NCBI GenBank assembly: GCA_016508695.1
Contig: VNKQ01000010.1
Span: forward strand, 62,001-126,000
Direction: 5' to 3'
DNA: 64,000 nt
Source: Hyphodiscus hymeniophilus
Lineage: Eukaryota; Ascomycota; Leotiomycetes; Helotiales; Hyphodiscaceae
The notes under the pieces were generated by a model. That model saw only the letters and a program-made list of their open reading frames with translations, had not been told where the DNA came from and did not search any database. Shown here piece after piece: positions 1-11,845 of this stretch. The position numbers and the translations under genes are program-made. Every line of letters begins with the position of its first letter. Within the stretch, counting starts at the first letter, position 1.

Positions 1-359
1 ATCGCCACATCTCCCAAAGTGCGAAATACACGACGTAACATTCATGCACAAAGAGATGCTGATAACGTCAAGAGAACCGTCCTGTTTCGCAAAACCAAAA
101 AGGTATTTCGGATTTCAGACGAGCCGCAGTTTCAAGCTTAAATTAAGCTACACGTGTTATTACCTAATCAGTTTTGAGGACACACAACCGAGAACTCCAA
201 GCTCGAGAGATCTGTTCGATTTATTCCCATTTGAACACATCACCACGCACGCACATTCTGCGACCACAAAAGCAGATTGTCTTGCTACAACATTGTCGCT
301 CCTTAAAACCTTGTTCTTCTTTTCCACGTCTGTGAGGTTATTCCAGACAATTCGCCAAG
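1..359. promoter_or_regulatory. Upstream region of SEC61 alpha
   Basis: This stretch precedes the SEC61 start codon. It is pyrimidine-rich toward its 3' end, as expected of a fungal promoter plus 5' UTR. An open frame crosses it, but it has no recognisable domain and ends inside the SEC61 first intron, so I treat it as chance. Confidence 0.5.
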
Positions 360-1989
360 ATGAGTGGCCGTAAATGCCCCCTTCTCCGTTGCATAGCGAA
401 AGCTCTCCAATCCATTACATCTTATACAACGTATAGTGCTAACTATGCGCGTTCTTCTCAGTTCGATTCCTCGATCTCATCAAACCCTTCTCGCCAATCC
501 TCCCCGAGGTGCAGCAACCAGAGACGAAGGTGCCATTCAACCAAAAGTTGATGTGGACGGGTTTGACTTTGTTGATATTTCTGGTCATGAGCCAGATGCC
601 ATTGTATGGTATCGTGTCATCAGACAGCTCTGATCCAGTATACTGGCTGCGTATGATGATGGCAAGTAACAGAGGAACGCTCATGGAATTGGGTATCACG
701 CCAATTATCTCCTCTGGGATGATCTTCCAACTTCTTGCCGGAACACACTTGATCGATGTCAACCTCGACTTGAAATCGGATCGCGAGCTCTACCAGACCG
801 CTCAAAAGCTCTTTGCCGTCATCTTGTCAATGGGTCAAGCTACCGTCTACGTGTTCACGGGACTCTACGGCCAACCATCCGACCTTGGCGCTGGTGTTGT
901 CTTCCTCCTTATCCTCCAATTGGTCGTTGCTGGCTTGATTGTCATTCTCCTCGACGAGCTCTTGCAAAAGGGATATGGTCTTGGAAGTGGTATCTCCCTC
1001 TTCATTGCCACCAACATCTGCGAGACTATTGTCTGGAAGGCTTTCTCCCCTACAACCATCAACACCGGTCGCGGCCCAGAATTCGAAGGCGCAGTCATTG
1101 CGCTCTTCCACTTGCTCTTGACATGGCCAAACAAACAGCGTGCCCTTCAAGAGGCTTTCTATAGACAGAACCTTCCCAACATCATGAACCTCCTCGCTAC
1201 CCTTGTTGTCTTCGCCGGTGTCATCTATCTCCAAGGCTTCCGTGTCGAAATCCCAGTCAAGTCCTCCCGCCAGCGTGGTGCCCGTGGTTCCTACCCCATC
1301 CGCCTTTTCTACACCTCCAACATGCCCATTATGTTGCAATCTGCATTGTCCTCCAACGTATTTTTGATCAGCCAAATGCTCTACTCCCGCTTCAGCGACA
1401 ATCTCCTGGTTCAACTTTTCGGTATCTGGGAGCCCAAGGAAGGATCCGCCCAACTTTACGCTGTCTCTGGCCTTGCATACTATATGTCTCCCCCATTAAA
1501 CTTTACCGATGCTCTCCTCGACCCTATTCACACCGCTGTCTACATCGTTTACATGTTGGTCGCCTGTGCCATCTTCTCCAAAACCTGGATCGAGGTTTCT
1601 GGATCCAGCCCAAGAGATGTTGCCAAGCAATTGAAGGACCAGGGACTTGTCATGGCTGGTCACAGAGAGCAGAGCATGTATAAGGAGCTGAAGCGCATCA
1701 TTCCAACTGCTGCCGCTTTCGGTGGTGCTTGCATTGGTGCTCTCTCCGTTGCTAGCGACTTGTTGGGTGCTCTTGGATCCGGTACCTCGATCTTACTGGC
1801 TGTCACGTGAGCTCCCTTGACTCTAACCAGTGCCACACGACTAACACAAACATAGCATCATCTACGGCTATTTCGAAATCGCAGCCAAAGAGGGCGATAT
1901 GTCAGGGTTAGCAAAATACCGTTCACCCCGTCTCAATCACTCTTACTGACTTTTCTGTGTTTAGAATGAAGGGTATGATAATGGGATAG
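360..1989 (+). CDS. SEC61: Protein translocation channel Sec61 subunit alpha
   Basis: This gene encodes the pore subunit of the ER Sec61/SecY translocon, which moves nascent secretory and membrane proteins across or into the ER membrane. I assign four exons: 360-369, 462-1806, 1856-1906 and 1965-1989, giving 476 aa, the usual family length. Exon 1 is only 10 nt (Met-Ser-Gly plus one base), and the first intron has a TGCTAAC branch point at 437-443. The conserved N-terminal stretch ending in QQPETKVPFNQK, the plug region around YGIVSSDSSDP, and about ten hydrophobic segments are all visible. The C-terminus ends MKGMIMG. The tiny first exon is what fixes the start; ATGs further inside would lose the conserved amphipathic N-terminal helix. 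The NDUFA12 gene follows convergently. Confidence 0.97.
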
Positions 1990-2920
1990 GTGAATCCCAA
2001 AATCTCTCACGATTCTTCTATCTTGTCATACTTCCTAGAAGTGGCACAGGAAAGGAGAATGATCAAGTCAGAGTCGCAAGGTGCTTTCAGCGACCATTTG
2101 TAACACCAAAGCGGATTGAGAGCAAGGACGAGGGTGGATAAATAAAATGCATTGCGTGGTGGGTGGGTTGTGGACAGTTTGGCTACCTATTTACGGATAG
2201 TGCACTTTGTTCACCTGTATCTATCTATCGACGCTGTAAAAATCATTTGAGTTGACTTCACTGATATTTTGACATTTATGGTTCATGACTCCTGATGAAT
2301 ACTTCGAGATGGGTAGGTGGAGACGAAGAGTAAACCGCCTCCACCTGCCGACGGCTTCCCCAGGCAACCAATTGTACTTATTAGAGAAACCTTTCCGTAG
2401 AACTTAATCTACATAACCTTTCTCTTGTCGACTTAGACAACATTTCTATGGGGCGAGATGGCTACTGACGAGATCTCGTCGAGGCGTCGTAATGGCCCTC
2501 AAGGATATATAGAGCACTGCTCAAATTTCTTGTGCTTTCGATGTAGTTTGGACCCAAGTTGGGATATGCTCCTCGAATCTTCTTCCAATGATGCTATGCT
2601 CTAGAGATGAGTCCAGGGCTGAGCTGTTTAATTGGAGGGGGCTTTCATTGAAAAGACACAGGTAACTTTGCTAATCTGGGGTGTACCCTTCACTGTAAGA
2701 GTGATTGTAGCAATGACAGCTTGGGACGCCAACATTTTTCATCGGCGGTTTTTCTGATCCTACAACTGAGCTGGATAAATGTAGAATCGAAAAGCCGGAC
2801 GTATCGCGGATACCGCACAGTCCCATTGCATCCAAAGTGGAATCATAGCTTCAAAGTTCCACCATCTTAGGTAAATTTCCGTTCGCATTCCAGATTATGT
2901 ACATTAATCACCCCTCGGAG
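1990..2920. other. Convergent intergenic region, SEC61 / NDUFA12
   Basis: This stretch of about 930 bp lies between two convergent genes and should hold both 3' UTRs. I see no open frame with domain content, no repeat and no RNA gene in it. Confidence 0.5.
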
Positions 2921-3664
2921 CTATGATCTCGCAGCAGCCTCGGGATTCCACGCTGTGAATTTTGGCTTGACGCTAGAACATAGATTAATATTGACTAGCA
3001 CGATACTTCGGTAATGAACCCACGTTGAATATGTTTTGAAAGCAGCACGGGTTGCTGTCAAGTTCGGTCTGTGTTCTGGTAGCTCCCACGTTCTAACTCC
3101 TGTCTGAAGGATCGGGTCTTGAGTAGGCGGCTTGTCGACCATGTACGAAATCCAAGCGTGCCATCCGGGCTCGAGTTGTGACCTATGAAAGGGATATCAG
3201 AAAGTTGAGCTTCAACCTTATTCTCCTAGGGTGAAATTACGGATCGAGTTCCTTTTCCTTATAATCTACCCATCTTGTTCGCACTACGTGTCCATCAGTA
3301 TCCCTCCAAGGAATAATGCATCTCAGGTATCGTACGAGGCAATTCGTCCTCCAAGTTCTCGAAGTATTTGTTTCCATATCGATCGGTCGCAATCAAGGTA
3401 CCAGCCTTGGTGTCACCTGTGAGCGCATGAGTTCCAGCTTCCTCTTCTCCTCAGAGAGTTGGGCATACCTTGATACTAGAGAAGAGATCGGCTCATAAGC
3501 TTCGTTCTTCTGGTTAGGGATGGGGGGTGTATCACATACGTGCATTTGATGGAGGGCATCCTATATTCCCACCGTCAGCAAGCTCCTGTTTACACCACAC
3601 ACGGATATCATACCTTGATACCAACTCTGCGCAGATTGCGCAATGTTCTCACAATCGTAGACAT
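2921..3664 (-). CDS. NADH:ubiquinone oxidoreductase 13.4-kDa subunit (NDUFA12/B17.2 family)
   Basis: This is an accessory subunit of mitochondrial complex I, matching the fungal NUO-13.4 type. I reconstructed seven exons: 3614-3664, 3540-3560, 3469-3475, 3336-3416, 3241-3283, 3024-3182 and 2921-2972. They total 414 nt (137 aa), the usual length in fungi. The diagnostic motifs are MSTIVRTLRNLR at the start, GDTKAGTLIATDRYGNKYFEN, RTRWVDYKEKE, EPGWHAWISYMVDKPPTQDP and a C-terminal VKPKFTAWNPE. Every junction is GT-AG and keeps frame. The third exon is a 7-nt microexon (Tyr-Gln plus one base); reading through on either side gives stop codons. The start lies 171 bp from the divergent PGS1 start, so the two mitochondrial genes probably share a promoter. 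The exon structure is my inference from family conservation. Confidence 0.9.
3469..3475 (-). other. 7-nt microexon of the NDUFA12 homologue
   Basis: These bases (TATCAAG on the coding strand) sit between an intron ending CTCTAG and an intron starting GTATGC. They restore frame between the HQMH and GDTKAG parts of the protein. The upstream intron has a CCTAAC branch-point-like element. Confidence 0.7.
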
Positions 3665-3835
3665 CGTGTCGGGTATTCAATTGCCTCTAAGGTTGAAGGA
3701 GAGTTGACGTTGGATCGTGAAGGCTGGCTTCGGCTCAGCCCAATTCGCGCTAGTGCGGAGTCCACTTTAAAGCTCTCGACTTGAACATCTCTTCTCAAGC
3801 AACACTAAAGATCGACGGATTGGAACGAAGTTGCT
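3665..3835. promoter_or_regulatory. Bidirectional promoter of NDUFA12 and PGS1
   Basis: Only 171 bp separate the divergent start codons of two genes for mitochondrial inner-membrane proteins. This distance must hold both 5' UTRs and any shared promoter elements. No specific factor site was recognised. Confidence 0.6.
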
Positions 3836-5602
3836 ATGATAATCAGGAGTATTCCGCGATGCACTGCCACTCGAAGACTGCAGGCCTCAAGAACACTGCA
3901 TGTCAAGCAGCGGAAATACTCAACATCCTCTCCCTCCCTTGCTAGCACTGCCTCTCCTCCAGCGTCGATGCTCGGAGCCTTCACGAACGAATTGGACAAA
4001 ATAGCGCCGAAGTTTGAGATTTATGGATCACAAGTACGGATATTGCGATCGCCGTCGGACTTCTACGAGACGTTGAAGGTGGGATAGAATGGATATCTGG
4101 ATAGGCATGGGCTGATTGAAGCAGTCCAACATATTGAGCGCAGAGAGGCGGATCTTCCTGTTGACGTTGTATATAGGCAAAACAGAGCATGAATTAGTAA
4201 TTGGTCTATATTTGCTGCATGAGCTTCTATTGACGATGTGCAGATCTCTACCCTCCAGCAGGCTTTAAGAGCTAAACCCAAGCTCAAGTTGAGCATTCTT
4301 ACAGATGCATTAAGAGGAACGAGAGAATCTCCAGATCCCTCTTGCGCTTCTCTCCTTGCTCCGCTGGTGTCCGAGTTTGGGGCGGATAGGGTCGAGATAC
4401 GAATGTACCATACGCCGAACTTGACAGGACTACGAAAAAAGTACATCCCGAAGCGGATCAATGAAGGATGGGGGCTGCAGCATATGAAGCTTTATGGAAC
4501 CGACGATGAGATTATCATCTCAGGGTGAGTCCCGTCCCGGAGAGGATGGATTCAGAGGCTGATCCAACTCAGTGCCAATCTCTCAAATGATTACTTCACC
4601 AACCGTCAAGACAGATATCACGTCTTCTCCTCCGCAGAGATTACTTCCTACTTCTCCAAGCTGCACGACGCAGTTTCATCCCTCAGCTTCCTCGTAAATC
4701 CTGACCCGCAACTACCGGCAGGGTACACGCTTTCCTGGCCGTCTTCCAATACCGCCCTGTCACCGTTGGAAGATCCGAAGAAATACATCACGCAAGCAGC
4801 TAAGATCCTGACGCCTCTGATACAACCTGAAGTATCCTCCTCCACATCGCCTACATCACCACTCAGAATAGAAAAGCAACCAAACACGATAATCTATCCG
4901 CTATCCCAACTAACGCCCCTTCTCCCCCCCTCCGCCGACACCAGCACGGAGCTCCCCTCCATTACCCATATCCTGCGCACCCTCTCCTCGTCCTCATACC
5001 GGAACTCCACCTGGACATTCACAGCCGGATATTTCAACCCCCTCCCCTCGCTCACCACGCTCCTCCTCTCCGCCTCCTCGCGCTCCGGCACCGTGATAAC
5101 CGCCTCTCCCCACGCAAACGGCTTCTACAACTCCCCTGGGATCTCAGGCCTGCTCCCATCCGCATACACGCTCCTCTCGCGGCGCTTCCTCGAGCGCGTC
5201 GAGAACTCCCACTGCTCGCCCTCGAACCCGTTCGGCGCCGCCTTCGCAGGCGACGGCATCGTGCTGAAAGAGTGGCGGCGCGGAACCGTGGGCGAACCCG
5301 GCGGGTGGACGTACCACGCCAAGGGGCTCTGGGTGTCTCTTGATGGGGAAAAGGGCAGTAGTCTGAGTGTGGTTGGGAGTAGCAATTATACGAAGCGCAG
5401 CTATTCTTTGGATCTGGAGACGGGGGTGTGCATCTTGACCAGTGATGAGGGGTTGAGGAGGCGCTTGGGGGAGGAGAGGGATGGGTTGCAGGACTTTGCG
5501 GAGGGGGTGGGGATGGATGATTTCATCAAGACGGAGAGGAGGGTGGGGATCAAGGTCAGAATTGCTATGTGGATAGTAGCTCTGGTTGGGGGGGCGTTAT
5601 GA
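3836..5602 (+). CDS. PGS1: CDP-diacylglycerol--glycerol-3-phosphate 3-phosphatidyltransferase (PGP synthase)
   Basis: This enzyme makes phosphatidylglycerophosphate from CDP-diacylglycerol and glycerol-3-phosphate in mitochondria, the committed step to cardiolipin. The four exons are 3836-4078, 4125-4196, 4244-4524 and 4573-5602, giving 541 aa. The N-terminus is Arg/Ser-rich and resembles a mitochondrial presequence. The phospholipase D-type HKD motifs are present: HMKLYGTDD followed by GANLSNDYF in the first half, and HAKGLWVSLDG followed by GSSNYTKRS in the second. The family signature FLSTLYIGKTE-like segment is seen across the exon 2/3 junction. The C-terminus has a hydrophobic stretch (MWIVALVGGAL). 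Exon 4 is noticeably GC-rich and Ser/Pro-rich around 4780-5100, a variable linker. The start is the first ATG, and it gives the basic presequence. Confidence 0.95.
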
Positions 5603-6076
5603 GGAGAGAATGGATGTGTATGAACAGAGTATGCAGTGTAGAAATGTATATAGATTATTGCATGAGTTACATTAAGAAATCCTAATCTCTTGAGGATATT
5701 AGAATCGGTAGATGATTACACATCCAGAACAAAATCATAATTCTGATGTATCCTGGTCCCCCAGACCACTCCGACTTCTAGAAACACAAAAGAGAGACCT
5801 GAGTTGATCTCTCACTCACATATTTTATCGCTTGACTAACAGTTTCCGAGCAAATTATGTGTCATCCTCTAAAAACCAATGGTATAACTTATAAGCAACG
5901 CTGGAAACCGCTTCTGATATCTCACCCCTCATTTCTCATCATTCATCCCATCCCACTCCCACTCCTAAACGCCCATGCAAATGCCAATTAGCTCTCCCAC
6001 CATCTCCACGCGACGCCGCATTTCCCGTTTAGCAAGCCAACGTATTACAAAAGCTCCGCCATCCTCCCAGCACCGC
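5603..6076. other. Convergent intergenic region, PGS1 / SIS1
   Basis: This region of about 470 bp between two convergent genes presumably holds their 3' UTRs. Nothing else is recognised. Confidence 0.5.
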
Positions 6077-7308
6077 TCATAGAATCTCCTTCAGTTTCCG
6101 CTTCTGCTCAGCGGTCAAGAAAGTTGGGAACTTGACGTTGTATGTGACGACGAAGTTTCCTCTCGTGTCGGGCTTCTTGCTCAGTGGCATGCCAAGACTG
6201 GGATAGCTGTCTGAACTACCTGGTTGGGTGGGACCGGCTTTCTCGATATTGATCTGCCTACCATCGATTGTGGTGACTGTTCGCTTCCAGCCTGTGAGCG
6301 CTTCCTTCAACTCAAGGTCTAGCTTGAGGTGGATATCGTCTCCATCGCGGGTGAAGAGCGGGTGTTTCTTCTAGAAAGATGTTAATGAAATGTACCCAAA
6401 TTATGGATAGTGGTTGTCGACTTACCTCTTCAACCACAAAATGCAAATCCTGCTGTCCACCCTCTTCTTGATCTCCAACACCCTTGAATTTTATCTTACT
6501 GCCCTTCTTCAATCCAGGTTTGATATCCATCTCCAAAACCCTATCCTGTGTAGTCCTCTTTCCCGTAACATCATCAAAGACCTTCCGCTTGATCTTCATC
6601 TTCTTATGCGTCCCCTTATACAGATCCTCCAGCGTCAGCTGCAGTGGCCTCTCGACAGTCGTGACTTCTGGTGTCTGCGCTCTCACCCTCCCAGCAGGTT
6701 CGGCACCTCCACTGAACCTCGCAGTCCGAGATCGTCCCCCACCACTCGAGCGTGGCATCTGGGAGAATATGTCCTCGAATCCATCCGCGCTCCCACCTCC
6801 CATACCGCCTTGACCGCGCAGGAACTCGCTGAATATAGACTCCGGATTGCTGAAGCTAAATCCTCCCCCACCACCGCCTGACTGTCCACCGAAACTGGTC
6901 GAGTAATGAAATCCACCGGGCTGTCCTTGTGCCCCTCCGAAGTCGAAGCCTCCTGGCATCCCTCCCGCTCCAGCCGCGCCTGCATACGGGTTACCGCCTT
7001 GTCCGGGTTCGGGCGGTGGAGGACCTCCGTGGAGGATGAATTCTAGCCCATACTGATCATATGTCTTTCGCTTCTCGGGGTCGTTGAGGATTTCGAATGC
7101 CTGGGAGCCTTCTTTGAACTTCTCTTCTGCTTGCGTGTTTCCGGGGTTTTTGTCGGGATGCCATTTTAGTGCGAACTTGCTGAGAAATGTTAGTCATTGT
7201 TTCTGTCTTCGAGGGAGGTGTTGCTTACCGGTAGGCTTTTCGGAGTTCCTCCTGAGTAGCCTCTGGCTTGATGCCTAGTGTGTCGTAGAGCTTTGTTTCT
7301 GCAACCAT
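6077..7308 (-). CDS. SIS1: Type II (class B) DnaJ/Hsp40 co-chaperone, Sis1-like
   Basis: This is a J-protein that stimulates Hsp70 ATPase and delivers unfolded substrates in the cytosol or nucleus. The exons are 7229-7308, 6426-7179 and 6077-6370 (375 aa). Domains in order are a J domain at residues about 5-70 with the HPD triad at 34-36 (WHPDKN), a Gly/Phe-rich and Gly-rich linker at about 80-190 (for example SGGGGGGFSFSN), then the two beta-barrel substrate domains and the C-terminal dimerisation part (LEDLYKGTHKKMKIKRK, IKFKGVGDQ, KHPLFTRDGDD, GRQINIEKAGPTQP). There is no zinc-finger domain, which separates it from Ydj1-type class A proteins. It ends LKEIL. Both introns lie in conserved regions and keep frame exactly. 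Confidence 0.95.
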
Positions 7309-8942
7309 GATTGTAGTTTTGTGTCAAAGGCTCTTCTATATTGTAGGTCGAAGTAAGATGCAATGAAGATTTTGTGACTGAGGTTGTGCCGTCAATAAAG
7401 GTGGCTGGTGGTTCGATAGAATTTGTACAAGTACGAGAGTTTCCAGCGCACAACTTCAACAAAGGACTGCGGCCAATGGGCAATCGATTATGAGAGTAAA
7501 GTCGGATTAGAGGCGCGAAGTACTAATCTCAATTCACAGTTGAAGAGTAGAATTGTAGAAGTGTGCTGTTGAGGTTGTCTCGAAACCAAATAATTGAAAT
7601 GCTTCAATGGCCTGGTCGAAAATGAGAGTTTGGATCAGAGGAGTGGAAGGCTCCAGCGCAGTCTCGAAACTGGCTTGTCAGAGCCTCTTAACTGACAGCT
7701 GATTGTGTGATTGCTCGTCGTCCCAGGCCGTCCCACTCGGTGAGTAGAGCGGGTACAACGTGCTTGTGTGTTGCCAAAGATATCCAGATGAGAAACTCAA
7801 TGTGAATTGAATTGACCAATGACTTGAGGATTCAAGACAAGACGGCCCGCTTGTATATATTCGAAGAGAACTCAAGACTCTGCGGTGACTATTGACGCTG
7901 TTGCTCGCTCGTATTTTGTCTTCTTTGTTGTTCCATCTTTTGTAGATTAAGGCGGTGAGAGGTCCGAGTCGGTGACGTTGGGCTGTCTTGGGCGGCGGGG
8001 TAAAATCAGGATTGGGTGCGTGATATCGAAGCTTCGAGAACATTCTTTGGGGGAGGACAGACTTTGAGGTAGATATGCATGAGACAGGCTGGTGAGGGAG
8101 GAATTTGTAGAATTATATTGTATTTTACTTTTTCAACTAGATAAAATCCCTGGAAAATGGAATCTCTTACCTTTCCCGTCACTTCTACTCATTCAGAACA
8201 CCGAGGAGGGGTAACTTCTACTGTATCACGTGATAAACCCCTTTAGGGGGACTCGGTTCACGAACTTACCATTCTCGCCTACAATCAGGTAAAGTCGAAA
8301 CCTTTTCAAGAATTGAAGCCCAAACTCTTCTTTAACTAGTCTATACTATTCTCACACACCTCTCTTTCTTATTCACCGTACACTATAAATGGAATCTTGG
8401 TACAAGAATCCTCAATTGCTCAGAACTTTTCAGCGAGTCAGTCGTCATAACCGAATCTGTATCCCGATCAAAACCCCATCAAAGAAGTTCTGCCTCTCAA
8501 ATTCACACAAATGACCGAGAGACTCGTGGTCGCTCAAACCTCGTCACTCTGAACTGGAAGTAGATGGTGAGCAAAGTTCAGCTGCACTCAAAGCGAGACG
8601 ACCTGGCGATATGGCTTCGTATAAGCTGGCTGAAGAACCTGCCAAGGTATGCGTCCACACTTTTGAGGCCTGGCTTGTGTCTGTACTCGGAGATTGATGG
8701 AATTTGCTGGCGATGTGATCGGCTGGGAAAAGAAAATGACCGAAGAAGACAATCAGCCTCGTTGCTGTACATTGATAGTGTCCATATGGCCAGCTATTTC
8801 ATACCATGGATCTGGAAGGACATATGTTGCCAATGCCATCTCGGGATGGCACGGGATCCCTAGAATGTACATTGTATCTATTGCTGTCTGCTTGGGTATC
8901 TTCGCGGCTGAAACCTACAATCACTGAGCCCAAAGCGTCTCC
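7309..8942. other. Intergenic region, SIS1 upstream to UBA/UIM gene end
   Basis: This 1.6-kb region holds the SIS1 promoter on its left and the 3' flank of the next gene on its right. A minus-strand open frame at 7678-8043 (121 codons) and several plus-strand frames at 8564-9009 have no recognisable domain or splice structure, so I do not call them genes. A CACGTG E-box-like site occurs near 8227. No repeats were seen. Confidence 0.4.
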
Positions 8943-11845
8943 CTATGCCAAATCAACGTGCTTCACAGCAGCGCTCTCCTCTGTCATCTTCTCATCCTCC
9001 ATAACCTGATCCAAATCCATACTATCAATCGTGCTCGACTCCCCCACTGCCCTACTGGCAATCATAGGCATACGGTTACGCTCCTGCATCTCCTGTCCTG
9101 AAAACGACGAATCATGGCTACCTGGCAGAACTGGATCCACTCCGTGTATGATTTCGGGCTCGATTTCACCAGGCGTCACAGTCCTCGATTCATCCATCCG
9201 ATCCCCGAGATGCTGCGAACTCATACGACCGCCATCATTCTCGGATACTCCGTCTGTCGATCTGAACTCCCTTTCCATGACCTGGATGGAGTTCTCGTAA
9301 CCCTTTGGACTAGTGCCACTGTTCCAGCGTTCCGTCTCTTCTACAGCATCCGACTGGGATTGGTATTTCCGCTTACCGGGCGACGTAACATGGCTTTCTT
9401 GGCTATGAGAGTCATCTGCGGTAGCAAGTTCTTTCGCAAATGTATTGTTGTCGTGCCGGACAAAGGTCTACCATCAGTTAGCACGGCATACGGCTGAGGG
9501 CGGTCGAAACAAACCTCGAGCGAGTGTGGTAATGGTTTGGATTCGAATTGCATAGCTTTCTCGCTCGCATAGACCAAAATGATGTTCTTACCTTCAGTCT
9601 TTGCGGCATCTAGAACCTTTTCTTCTGTAGTCTTCTGAGAATCTATATTAGCAAGTATCCTGATACCATGAGCAGTGGACACAATTTACCTCGACAGTCA
9701 CAGGATTTGAGCGGACAGAAGAGTACTCGATTCTCCACCACTGGTCATTGTTTGGTGGCAATATCTCATTGTCCAATCCCATGTCAATGAGATCCATCTC
9801 CGCTTTACGACGAATATACATCGTGCTATTGGTGGTGCTCACTCCGCGAAGGGTGTACTTGTGAGTAGGCAGCTCATGAGATTGCGATGATGCTTCCGTG
9901 TAGAGTTTAGACAGCTGGCGCAGGGTTTCCCTCGCCCTTTCCTTTTGTGAGTTCAGGTCTGTGAAACAAATCAGTACGATCAAACGACAGGAATATGTAG
10001 ATCTTACCAAGAAGCTTCTTGTCAATGCTAGCCACGAGTTTTTCAAGATCATCTGAGAGTTTCTTCGCTTTCAGGTCCGATACTTGAGCCATCACATCAT
10101 CCTCGCCTATGAAACTTTCCTCTGAAGAGGCATCGTCCTCGTCGTTAACTTTGACATGGTTGTGTTGAAGAGCAGCCTTGAACATGTTCCTCACTTTGAG
10201 AATCTTCCCTTTGTAGCAGACTTCGGTCAGTGTGTCCTGTAGGCGGGTGATTTTCCGCAGTTCGTCATCAACTTCAGCCTTCTGTAGCCTCATATCCCAA
10301 GCAGCCTGTCTTCCTGACTTCAAGTATCGATCAGGGTACCAGACAGCAGGTACATCAACATTATTGCTGGGCCCATTCTCGTCTTTCAATCGGAAGGTAA
10401 TGACATCGGCAATGTGGTCCAAATAAGCACAGTTGGCGAGGTCAGTCTCAGGATGAGGCCACAATACTTGATCAGCGATATCGTAGAAAGTCTCAATTCC
10501 TGAATTTTTCGCTGGTTGAGGAAAATCAAGGATCGCAAACTCATCAGATTCGTTCATCAGTTCGCTGTCCACGCCAATGCTAAACAGCTTGCTGACCTGG
10601 CCGGTCTCTCTGTTGTCGAATGTTCTTTTCCATGCTGAGAACACTGCAGACTCTAAGTCATCTCCCTTCCCCTTTTTTCCATTTAACCTCCGCATTCTCT
10701 GGACAGTGCGTAAATTGGCAAGGACTTCGGCGGAACCATAGCTGCGATCCGTCTTGTCGAGGAATGCCATTAAACGCTGGATCTCATAGGTCAACTCTTG
10801 ACTTTCATCTGGCTCAAGTCCAAGTATCCCAGAATACTCAATAGCTTTCCCACTCCACCAGTCGGGCTCAAAGCCATAACTCTGCTGAACATCCAACCTA
10901 TTGAGGAACACTTCCCTCAGAAGAGGTATCTCGTGGTATATGGTCAAGAGTGCACCAAGACGGTGGCTTTCGACGCTAGGTTTGAGGAAGGCCGGTACAT
11001 TGAGATCTCGTTTTCGTGCGGCGGGTTCCGGATCCAGCAATATCTCTTGTGTAGAGCTCTTTCCAACATTCACCATAGCCCATTCATTCTCCGCGTATTG
11101 ACTTCGTGTGGCTGGTCCAAATGTTACCTTCTCCGAACCCGTAATGCCGCTCTCCTGTGGTGCAATTCCTGCAATCATCATTGATTCCTCGATAGCTCTC
11201 TGGTATTCTGCATCATTATCGTGGGCCACAGACGTCCTAGGATCGGCTGACACTCAATTAGCATTGTCAAGTCGAGCTTAGGGAGCAAGTACCATTGGCA
11301 TGCTCCATGGTCAGGTCTATAACATTTGAAATTGGAGACCGGTTGTTTGTTCTCCTGGATGGAGTCGGAGGTCTTGTTTGCGGTTCTCGAACTTCGTAGG
11401 GTCCAGTCTCGTCGGGGGAATGTATGTTGAAGGCTGAGAATAGCAATAGCATTTAGTATTATGAAACAAAGCTGAGACAGACTTGAAAGAAGGGAAGAGA
11501 GTGTTTACTGCTATTGTTGGGCACGTAGCCTCCTTCTTCGTGATCGTGGCTGAACTGGCCATCAATCCATTGCGTTTCATACTAATTGGAGAGTCAGGTC
11601 ATTGATGGCTCTGCATCTTGGAATAAACAGTTCGAAGATACCTTTCTAGATCCCGGGTCTTCGAAGTATTCGTTGATCGCATACTCGACGTTATTGCTAT
11701 TGCCCTGCGTCTGTCAGCGAATAATCTGCTACTTGGCGTAGCTCAGCGATCTCACTTTAATTCTGGCGATGGCTTCTTGACGCTTGATATCCGGGACACA
11801 TGCCATGAACGTCTGGATTTCATCCTCGGATGGTTGGAAGGCCAT
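8943..11845 (-). CDS. UBA/UIM-domain protein, USP25/28-like fungal family (ubiquitin interaction protein)
   Basis: This is a predicted ubiquitin-binding protein of 839 aa. I assign eight exons: 11756-11845, 11642-11704, 11509-11581, 11293-11433, 10008-11246, 9690-9958, 9515-9634 and 8943-9467, all in frame with GT-AG junctions. Residues about 8-48 resemble a UBA domain (FMACVPDIKRQEAIARIK, then NVEYAINEYFED). A ubiquitin-interacting motif follows at about 134-148 (AEYQRAIEESM). The central 400 residues match the fungal family usually annotated as ubiquitin interaction domain protein, with WYPDRY, AAWDMR and a long helical stretch. The last exon is acidic and Ser-rich and looks disordered. No Cys or His box of a ubiquitin peptidase was recognised, so I infer a binding or adaptor role rather than deubiquitination. 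A Cdc34-type E2 gene lies directly upstream on the same strand. Confidence 0.8.

Noticed and set aside
44..373. 109-codon frame upstream of SEC61
   Set aside because: It has no domain, lies in the probable 5' UTR/promoter and ends in the first intron of SEC61.
7678..8043. 121-codon minus-strand frame
   Set aside because: It has no recognisable domain and no splice structure that leads to one; composition is like the surrounding promoter DNA. It could be a small lineage-specific gene, but I cannot support it.
8564..9009. Overlapping plus-strand frames near the end of the UBA/UIM gene
   Set aside because: They have no domain content, and part of them is antisense to the UBA/UIM coding exon.
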